Source: an uncultured Duganella sp. (GTDB lineage: Bacteria > Pseudomonadota > Gammaproteobacteria > Burkholderiales > Burkholderiaceae). From it: 17,622 nt of DNA. A model generated the notes under the pieces. The model did not search any database. It worked only from the letters and a program-made list of their open reading frames with translations, and was not told where the DNA came from. The stretch lies in the NCBI GenBank assembly GCA_946482635.1, contig CAMLSG010000106.1:1-17622 (forward strand). Direction: 5' to 3'. The first letter of the stretch is position 1. Every line of letters starts with the position of its first letter. The position numbers and the translations under genes are program-made. Positions 8,791-14,535 of this stretch are shown in pieces.

Positions 8791-10500
8791 ATGATGGAAC
8801 GTCCCTGGCTCAAGCAGTATCCCGCTGGCGTGGCAAGTGAAGTGGATACCTCGGCTTGCCCGACCCTGGCCAGCCTGCTGGAAGACAGTTTTTCGCGTTT
8901 CCCGGACCGCACTGCCTTCGTCTGCATGGACCAGCCGCTGAGTTATGCTGAGCTGGACCGCGCCTCGCGGGCCCTTGGCGCCTGGCTGCAGGGCCGCGGC
9001 CTGCAGCCAGGCGAGCGGATTGCCGTGATGCTGCCCAACCTGCTGCAGTATCCGATTGCGGCGGCCGCAATCCTGCGCATTGGCTGCGTGGTGGTGAACG
9101 TGAATCCCCTGTACTCGGCGCGCGAGTTGCAGTACCAGCTGCAGGATTGCGGCGCCCGGGCCATTGTCATCCTGGAGAACTTCGCGGCAACGCTGGAACG
9201 CGTGCTGCCGGAAACCGGCATCGAGCATGTCGTGGTCGCCAGCATTGGCGAGATGTTCAAGTTTCCCAAGGACGCCCTGGTGAATTTCCTGCTGCGGCAC
9301 GTGCGCAAGATGGTGCCGCACTGGCACTTGCCTGGCCATGTCAAGTTCAACCAGGCGGTCGTGCAGGGCGGCAGCATGGCGCTGTCGGCACCTTCCATCC
9401 AGCCATCGGACCTGGCGGTGTTGCAGTACACCGGCGGCACCACGGGACGCAGCAAAGGGGCCATGCTGCGGCACTCCGCGCTGGTGGCAGCTGTGTTGTC
9501 GACCGACGAATGGTGCAAACCCGCCCAGGAACGCATCAAGTCCGAGCAATACAATGTGGTGTGCGCACTGCCGCTCTACCACTGTTTTGCCTTCGTAAGC
9601 TGCATGCTGTGCTCGATGCGCTTTGGCAGTTGCAGCTTCCTGATCCCCAATCCGCGCGACCTGGGCGCGACCATCAAGGCCTTGCGCGGCCACAAGCTGC
9701 ACGTTTTCCCCGGCGTGAATACCCTGTTCAATGCCTTGCTGAACCATCCGGAGTTCAGCAGCCTGGATTTCAGCGAACTGACGGTGACCACGTCGGGCGG
9801 AATGGCGGCCCAGTCGTCGGTCGCCCAGCGCTGGCTGGAGGCGACAGGGTGCCCGATGGCGGAAGCCTATGGCATGTCGGAATTCAGCTGCGGCGCGACC
9901 TGCAACCGCCTCGACCTGTCCGATTTCACCGGTACGGTCGGCATTCCCATGCCGGGCGTCGATGCCTGCGTGCTGGACGAAGACGGCGTGCGCCTGCCGG
10001 CCGGGGAAGCGGGCGAAGTCGCCCTGCGCGGGGCGCAAATGATGGCCGGCTATTGGAACAAGCCGGAAGAATCAGCGCTGGTCATGACAGCGGATGGCTG
10101 GATGCGCACCGGCGACATCGGCGCCATGGACGCTTCGGGCTATCTGCGCATCCTGGACCGCAAGAAGGACCTGATCAATGTCAGCGGCTTCAAGGTCTAC
10201 CCGAGCGAGGTGGAAGAAGTCGTATCCGCCCACCCTGGTGTGCTGGAATGCGCAGCAATCGGCGTGGCCGACGAGCGCAGCGGGGAGGCGCTGGTCCTGT
10301 ACGTGGTGAGGAAAGACCCGGCGCTGGACGAGGCGGCGTTGCGCGACTACTGCGCCGACCAGCTGACTGCCTACAAGCGCCCGCGCGAAGTTGTTTTTTC
10401 CGAGTCGCTGCCCAAGTCAAATGTGGGGAAAATCCTTCGCCGTGAGTTAAGGGAGGAAAGGGTACAATGCTGCCTTTCCAGCATCGAAGCTAACAAATAG
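8791..10500 (+). CDS. fadD: Long-chain fatty acid-CoA ligase
   Basis: Activates fatty acids to acyl-AMP and then acyl-CoA at the inner membrane for beta-oxidation or lipid recycling. The 569-residue protein follows E. coli FadD closely along its length: PWLKQYPAGV (5-14), NLLQYPIA (83-90), VVNVNPLYSARELQYQLQD (101-119), the P-loop YTGGTTGRSKGA (213-224), GVNTLFNALLNHPEF, the YGMSE motif (360-364), the hinge GYLRILDRKKDLINVSGFKV (450-469) and the catalytic lysine in PKSNVGKILRREL (Lys547). The segment after YGMSE (FSCGATCNR) differs from the enterobacterial APLVSVNP, so chain-length preference may differ. ATG 8791 and ATG 8794 are both possible; the second has the better spacing from AGGGGG, the difference being one residue. 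Its TAG stop shares a base with the msbA GTG. Confidence 0.95.
   Translation: MMERPWLKQYPAGVASEVDTSACPTLASLLEDSFSRFPDRTAFVCMDQPLSYAELDRASRALGAWLQGRGLQPGERIAVMLPNLLQYPIAAAAILRIGCVVVNVNPLYSARELQYQLQDCGARAIVILENFAATLERVLPETGIEHVVVASIGEMFKFPKDALVNFLLRHVRKMVPHWHLPGHVKFNQAVVQGGSMALSAPSIQPSDLAVLQYTGGTTGRSKGAMLRHSALVAAVLSTDEWCKPAQERIKSEQYNVVCALPLYHCFAFVSCMLCSMRFGSCSFLIPNPRDLGATIKALRGHKLHVFPGVNTLFNALLNHPEFSSLDFSELTVTTSGGMAAQSSVAQRWLEATGCPMAEAYGMSEFSCGATCNRLDLSDFTGTVGIPMPGVDACVLDEDGVRLPAGEAGEVALRGAQMMAGYWNKPEESALVMTADGWMRTGDIGAMDASGYLRILDRKKDLINVSGFKVYPSEVEEVVSAHPGVLECAAIGVADERSGEALVLYVVRKDPALDEAALRDYCADQLTAYKRPREVVFSESLPKSNVGKILRRELREERVQCCLSSIEANK
10467..10493 (+). other. Eight-codon open frame with strong ribosome site before msbA
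   Basis: ATG 10467, preceded by GGGAGGAAAGGG, opens a frame of eight codons (MLPFQHRS) that stops at TAA 10491-10493, six bases before the msbA GTG. It overlaps the end of fadD in another frame. As msbA has no good Shine-Dalgarno of its own, ribosomes ending here or at the fadD stop could reinitiate. It may equally be chance. Confidence 0.3.
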
Positions 10501-12320
10501 TGCAAAGCCGCCAACTATATATCCGCCTGCTGAAGGAGTTCCTCCCCTATAAGTGGGCCGCCCTGGTGACACTGCTCGGTGTCGGCATAGCCTCGCTGAC
10601 CGACGTGCTGCTGATCCGCCAGCTGCAGAATGTGGTTGATGCGGTGCAGCCGGGCGGTGCAGCTGCTGCGGCGCCGCAAAGTGGAGTCCTGGCTACCATT
10701 CACGAGTGGCTTAGCAGTATCCTACCAAGCAATCCTGGCGCTGCCGCTTTGTGGGCGATCCCGGCTTTGATCATGGGGCTGGCCTTGCTGCGCATGGTCA
10801 GCACCTTCATTGGCGACTATGGCTCGGCATGGCTGACCCAGCGCGTGCAGGCCAATGTGCGGGAAAAGATGTTTGGCCGCGTGCTGCGCCTGCCGAACCG
10901 CTATTTCGACCAGTCCTCGACCGGGACCACCTTGTCGCGCATCGCCTTTGATGCCACCCAGGTGACGCAAGCCGGCCTGAGCGTGTTCACCATCGCCGTG
11001 CGCGATTCGGTGGCGGTGATTGGCTTCCTCGGCGCCTTGTTCGATATCGACTGGAAGCTGGCCCTGTTCTGCCTCGTGCTGCTGCCGCTGGTCGCGCTGG
11101 TGGTGACCATTGCCGCGCGCCGCATGCGTCGCCTGAGCTCCAGTGCACAGCAGGCGATGGGCGAGTTGACCCGCGTGCTGGACGAAAGCATTGGCGGCCA
11201 GCGCGTGGTGAAGATTTTCGGCGGCCAGGCCTACGAGCAGAAGCGCTTCGACGAAGTGGTCAAGATGAACCGCCAGCTGGCTGTGAAACACGCTTCCACC
11301 GCAGCCATGAACTCGGGCCTGATCATGCTGATGGTCGGCGCGACCCTGTCGGCCGTGATCTATTACGCGCTGCTGCGCGCACAGGAAGGCGCGCTGACTC
11401 CCGGCGCCTTCGTTGCCTTCATCACCTGCCTGATGTCGCTGCAGGGACCGATCAAGAACCTGACCAAATTGAACGAGCCGCTGCAGCGCGGCCTGGCGGC
11501 GGCCGAATCGGTATTCGGCCTGGTCGATGCGCCGATGGAAACCGATACCGGCACGCGCAGCGCCGACCATGTCAAGGGCCGTATCGAGCTGGTGGATGTG
11601 GGCTTCCGTTACAACGTGGACGATCCGGAAGCCGCGCCAGCGCTGCGTTCGGTGTCGCTCGACATCGCGGCCGGCGAGACGGTTGCGCTGGTCGGCGGCT
11701 CGGGCAGCGGCAAGACGACGCTGGCCAGCCTGCTGCCGCGCTTTTACGACGTGGGCAGCGGCCGTATCCTGCTCGATGGCGTGGACTTGCGCGAGTACCG
11801 TTTGCCGGACCTGCGCAGCAAGATTGCCCTGGTCAGCCAGGACGTGGTGCTGTTCAACGATACGCTGGCGGCGAACATCGCCTACGGCGACCCGGCGCCG
11901 GACTTGGCGCGGGTCGAAGCGGCTTCGCGCGCGGCCTATGCCCACGATTTCATCATGCGCCAGCCACAGGGCTACCAGACCGAAGTTGGCGAGAACGGCA
12001 TGCGCCTGTCTGGCGGACAGCGCCAGCGCCTGGCTATCGCGCGCGCCTTGTACAAGGACGCGCCGATCCTGATCCTGGACGAGGCAACCAGTGCGCTGGA
12101 TACCGAATCCGAACGCCAGGTACAAGCGGCTCTCGAAAAGCTGATGGAAGGCCGCACCACGGTCGTTATCGCACACCGCCTGTCGACCATCGAAAATGCC
12201 GACCGCATCGTGGTGATGGCGGCGGGCTCGATTGCCGAGCAGGGCAGCCACGAAGCGCTGCTGGCCAAGGGCGGCATCTACGCCCGCCTGTACCAGACGC
12301 AGAAACAGCTGGACCAGTAA
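10500..12320 (+). CDS. msbA: Lipid A export ABC transporter, MsbA
   Basis: ABC exporter half-transporter that flips lipid A-core across the inner membrane and acts as a homodimer. The 606 residues hold an N-terminal six-helix ABC_membrane domain (about 15-330) and a C-terminal ATPase domain. The latter shows Walker A GGSGSGKTT (about 399-407), Q-loop VSQDVVLF, signature LSGGQRQR (from about 503), Walker B ILILDEATSALD and H-loop VIAHRLST. YFDQSSTGTTLSRIAFDATQ and VKIFGGQAYE are the intracellular-loop motifs typical of MsbA. GTG 10500 overlaps the fadD TAG by one base; an in-frame TAA at 10491 rules out earlier starts. The ribosome site is weak, so expression probably depends on coupling to fadD. 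A generic multidrug exporter is the alternative, but length and motifs favour MsbA. Confidence 0.9.
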   Translation: MQSRQLYIRLLKEFLPYKWAALVTLLGVGIASLTDVLLIRQLQNVVDAVQPGGAAAAAPQSGVLATIHEWLSSILPSNPGAAALWAIPALIMGLALLRMVSTFIGDYGSAWLTQRVQANVREKMFGRVLRLPNRYFDQSSTGTTLSRIAFDATQVTQAGLSVFTIAVRDSVAVIGFLGALFDIDWKLALFCLVLLPLVALVVTIAARRMRRLSSSAQQAMGELTRVLDESIGGQRVVKIFGGQAYEQKRFDEVVKMNRQLAVKHASTAAMNSGLIMLMVGATLSAVIYYALLRAQEGALTPGAFVAFITCLMSLQGPIKNLTKLNEPLQRGLAAAESVFGLVDAPMETDTGTRSADHVKGRIELVDVGFRYNVDDPEAAPALRSVSLDIAAGETVALVGGSGSGKTTLASLLPRFYDVGSGRILLDGVDLREYRLPDLRSKIALVSQDVVLFNDTLAANIAYGDPAPDLARVEAASRAAYAHDFIMRQPQGYQTEVGENGMRLSGGQRQRLAIARALYKDAPILILDEATSALDTESERQVQAALEKLMEGRTTVVIAHRLSTIENADRIVVMAAGSIAEQGSHEALLAKGGIYARLYQTQKQLDQ

Positions 12321-13151
12321 TTACCGGGTGGCCTGCAGCAGGTAGGCCGCCATGTCGCGCGCATCGCGTTCCGGCACATCGAGCTGCGGCATGGCGGTGC
12401 CGGGTTTCACCTGTTGCGGGGCGCGAATCCATTTCACCAGGTTTTCTTCGGTCGTCGGCAGCTTGCCGGCGATGAAGGAACGTTGCGCCAGCCCGTCCAG
12501 GCTGGGGCCGACATAGGTCAGCGGTCCGGTCACGCCCGGTATGTGGTGGCAGGATTGGCAGGCATACTGCGTCAGCGCCAGTTTGCCGCGCTGGTGGTCT
12601 GTCGCTTGGATGAGGGCTTGCGCCGGACGCGCTGGCGTTGCCCCGGGCGCAATTGCCGCATACTCCGCCGGCGTCATGGCAGGCAGCACGCCAAGAAAAG
12701 CTACTACGTCCCAGATCTCCTGCTCCGAGAGGTGGAAGCGCCATGCCGGCATGCCGCTCATCTTGATCCCGTTAGCGGTAATCCAGTACATCTCGCGCGG
12801 TTTCCAGCGGCGCGCTGCATCGGCCAGCGGGCCGGGCACGGGCTGCATGCTCATGCCAATGACGCCCATCGCCACGCCCGGCCCGCCGTGGCATTGCTGG
12901 CAATGGAGCCGAAACAATCCACCACCACGGGCAGTGGCGCCTTCCGGTACATGCGGCGCCACGATGCCGCGCGCGTGGAAGCGCACCGACTGCTGCATGC
13001 CCCGTTCAATCAGCGTGTGCACGAACTGGAAGTGCGGCCGCAGCGCGGAAGCGTCATACCAGCCGGCCTGCAGGACTACTGTAGCCGCCACGATTCCGGC
13101 AAGACCTGCCAGGCATAGGGTTGAAGCGGCGGTGGCAATGAGGCGACGCAC
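12321..13151 (-). CDS. Membrane-anchored di-heme cytochrome c
   Basis: A periplasmic electron carrier held by an N-terminal helix (about 3-29, RRLIATAAST onward, no clear cleavage site). Two class I cytochrome c domains follow: heme 1 at C84-QQ-CH88 with probable axial Met134 in SGMPAW, and heme 2 at C198-QS-CH202 with probable axial Met254 in TAMPQL. It is divergent from the caa3 oxidase operon, so it probably feeds electrons to that oxidase (inference from position). The second domain is a close paralogue of the lipoprotein cytochrome across the divergent gap. The start is uncertain: GTG 13151 gives the most natural signal-anchor N-terminus (276 residues), while TTG 13169 and TTG 13229 are also in frame. 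None has a good Shine-Dalgarno, and the last would overlap the divergent gene. The stop abuts the msbA stop with no gap. Confidence 0.88.
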   Translation of the reverse strand: MRRLIATAASTLCLAGLAGIVAATVVLQAGWYDASALRPHFQFVHTLIERGMQQSVRFHARGIVAPHVPEGATARGGGLFRLHCQQCHGGPGVAMGVIGMSMQPVPGPLADAARRWKPREMYWITANGIKMSGMPAWRFHLSEQEIWDVVAFLGVLPAMTPAEYAAIAPGATPARPAQALIQATDHQRGKLALTQYACQSCHHIPGVTGPLTYVGPSLDGLAQRSFIAGKLPTTEENLVKWIRAPQQVKPGTAMPQLDVPERDARDMAAYLLQATR

Positions 13152-13182
13152 AATCGGGAAAAAGGCCAAGATGTTACCGTGA

Positions 13183-13188
13183 ATTATA
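13183..13188 (-). promoter_or_regulatory. Candidate -10 element for the di-heme cytochrome gene
   Basis: A perfect TATAAT on the minus strand in the short divergent region between the two cytochrome genes. No good -35 is seen 16-18 bases upstream. If used, transcription would begin near 13176, which argues against the TTG 13229 start and for TTG 13169 or GTG 13151. Confidence 0.3.
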
Positions 13189-13219
13189 GGGATCGGCAGC
13201 AGGAAGGCAGGGACGATTC

Positions 13220-13615
13220 GTGCAAGCAATCACTATGCGTTGGCGGAAAATTGGACGCGTGGCCGGCGCAGGCCTGGCGGCGCTGCTCCTGAGCGCCTGC
13301 CAGCCACGCAAGCCGTATCCTCCTGCCGGCGGTGGCGGCGATCCACTGCGCGGCAAGGCCTTGCTGGCGCAATTCCAGTGCGGTAGCTGCCATCACATAC
13401 CGGATGTTGAAGCAGCGCGCGGCAAGGCCGCGCCGTCGCTGGCGCAATTCGGCTTGCGCAGCTACATTGCCGGACGCTGGCCGAACCAGCAGGCCAACCT
13501 GGTGCGCTGGATCTCCGCGCCGCGCAGCATGGACCCCGCCACAATGATGCCGGACATGGGCGTCTCGGCCGACGATGCCCGCCACATGGCCGCCTATCTT
13601 TATTCCCTCCAATGA
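13220..13615 (+). CDS. Lipoprotein cytochrome c of the oxidase operon
   Basis: A 131-residue mono-heme cytochrome c predicted to be lipid-anchored in the periplasm. It has a positively charged N-terminus (MRWRK), a hydrophobic stretch and the lipobox LLSAC with Cys27. Heme binding is at C54-GS-CH58, with axial Met probably in TMMPDM (109-113). It is the first gene of the caa3 operon and its TGA overlaps the subunit II ATG as ATGA. It probably delivers electrons to the fused heme domain of subunit II, or takes part in the oxidase complex (inference). The start is GTG 13220, which has AGGGA upstream; ATG 13235 is in frame but lacks a Shine-Dalgarno. SCHHIP, YIAG, NLVRWI.AP and DARHMAAYL match the second domain of the divergent di-heme cytochrome. 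Confidence 0.88.
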   Translation: MQAITMRWRKIGRVAGAGLAALLLSACQPRKPYPPAGGGGDPLRGKALLAQFQCGSCHHIPDVEAARGKAAPSLAQFGLRSYIAGRWPNQQANLVRWISAPRSMDPATMMPDMGVSADDARHMAAYLYSLQ

Positions 13616-14535
13616 CACCCGCGCTGCAATCGGTCCTGTCGCCTGCGGGGCCGGATGCCAGGCTCCTGAGCGATTTCAGCTGGCTTCTGTTCGCTGCTGG
13701 GGCGGCGCTCCTCGCATTGGTCGTGATGCTTGTGCTGGCCGGCATCGCGCGCAGGCGAGGGCGGTCCTGGTCGCGCCGGCTGGTCATTGGCGGAGGACTG
13801 TTGCTGCCTGCGCCGTTGCTGGCGATGCTCATGGCTTGGTCTGGCTGGCAGGCCTCGCAATTGGCCTGGCCTTTTTCGGCTACCCGCATCCAGGTGACCG
13901 TGACCGGCCATATGTGGTGGTGGGAGGTTCGCTACCGCGACACGGTGACCGGCCGCGAGGCCGTCCTTGCCAATGAATTGCGCTTGCCGGTAGGGGAGCG
14001 GGTATATCTCGCCCTGGCTTCGGCTGACGTGCTGCATGCGTTCTGGGTGCCATCCCTCGCGGGCAAGGTCGATATGGTGCCCGGCCGCATGCATGGACTG
14101 ACGCTGCAGGCCGGGACGCCGGGACGCTACCGGGGCCAATGTGCAGAGTACTGCGGAATTCAGCATGCCGCGATGGCCCTCGACGTCGTTGCTGTCGCGC
14201 CGCAGGACTTCGATCGCTGGCTGCAAGAGCAGGCCGCGCCCGCACATGGTGCCGGCGCGGCACCAGGAAGGGGGCGGGAAGTGTTCGTCGCAGCGCGCTG
14301 CAATGCGTGCCATGCAGTGCGCGGCGCCGGCGAGGGCGGCACCCTTGGACCCGACCTGACGCATCTGGCGAGCCGCAGCCATATTGGCGCTGGCGCGCTG
14401 CCGTTCAGCCGCGCCGCCTTGCTTGGATGGATCGCCAATCCGCAGGCAGCGAAACCCGGTGCGCGCATGCCCCCCAGCAGCCTTGCGCCGGATGACTTGC
14501 AGGCTCTCGCGGGCTGGCTGGAGACACTCCGGTGA
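13612..14535 (+). CDS. coxB: Cytochrome c oxidase subunit II with C-terminal cytochrome c (caa3 type)
   Basis: A 307-residue subunit that takes electrons from cytochrome c and passes them to subunit I through CuA. Two membrane helices (about 24-46 and 57-77) lead into the cupredoxin domain with GHMWWWEVRY (99-108, aromatic electron-entry patch). All CuA ligands are present: His142, Cys177, Glu179, Cys181, His185 and Met188 (GQCAEYCGIQHAAM). A fused cytochrome c follows with C230-NA-CH234 and axial Met286 (ARMPP). The usual cleaved N-terminal leader is missing; the protein begins at TPALQSVLSPAGPDA, where mature caa3 subunits normally start. At the start of helix 2, RRLVI stands where RLEI is usual, so the glutamate that opens the K-channel appears to be Val58. 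Joined by ATGA to the preceding cytochrome gene and by GTGA to subunit I. Confidence 0.93.
   Translation: MTPALQSVLSPAGPDARLLSDFSWLLFAAGAALLALVVMLVLAGIARRRGRSWSRRLVIGGGLLLPAPLLAMLMAWSGWQASQLAWPFSATRIQVTVTGHMWWWEVRYRDTVTGREAVLANELRLPVGERVYLALASADVLHAFWVPSLAGKVDMVPGRMHGLTLQAGTPGRYRGQCAEYCGIQHAAMALDVVAVAPQDFDRWLQEQAAPAHGAGAAPGRGREVFVAARCNACHAVRGAGEGGTLGPDLTHLASRSHIGAGALPFSRAALLGWIANPQAAKPGARMPPSSLAPDDLQALAGWLETLR

Noticed and set aside
10722..12251. 509-codon open frame on the minus strand
   Set aside because: Antisense to msbA, whose ABC motifs are all in the plus frame; composition is that of a shadow frame.
12321..12352. GC-rich hairpin-like GGCCT...AGGCC near the msbA end as a terminator
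   Set aside because: It lies inside the convergent cytochrome coding end and has no T-tract on either strand.
12321..13151. Di-heme cytochrome as a RoxA-type rubber oxygenase partnering the Lcp-like protein
   Set aside because: RoxA is much larger and of the di-heme peroxidase type; this protein is two small class I cytochrome domains next to a caa3 oxidase.
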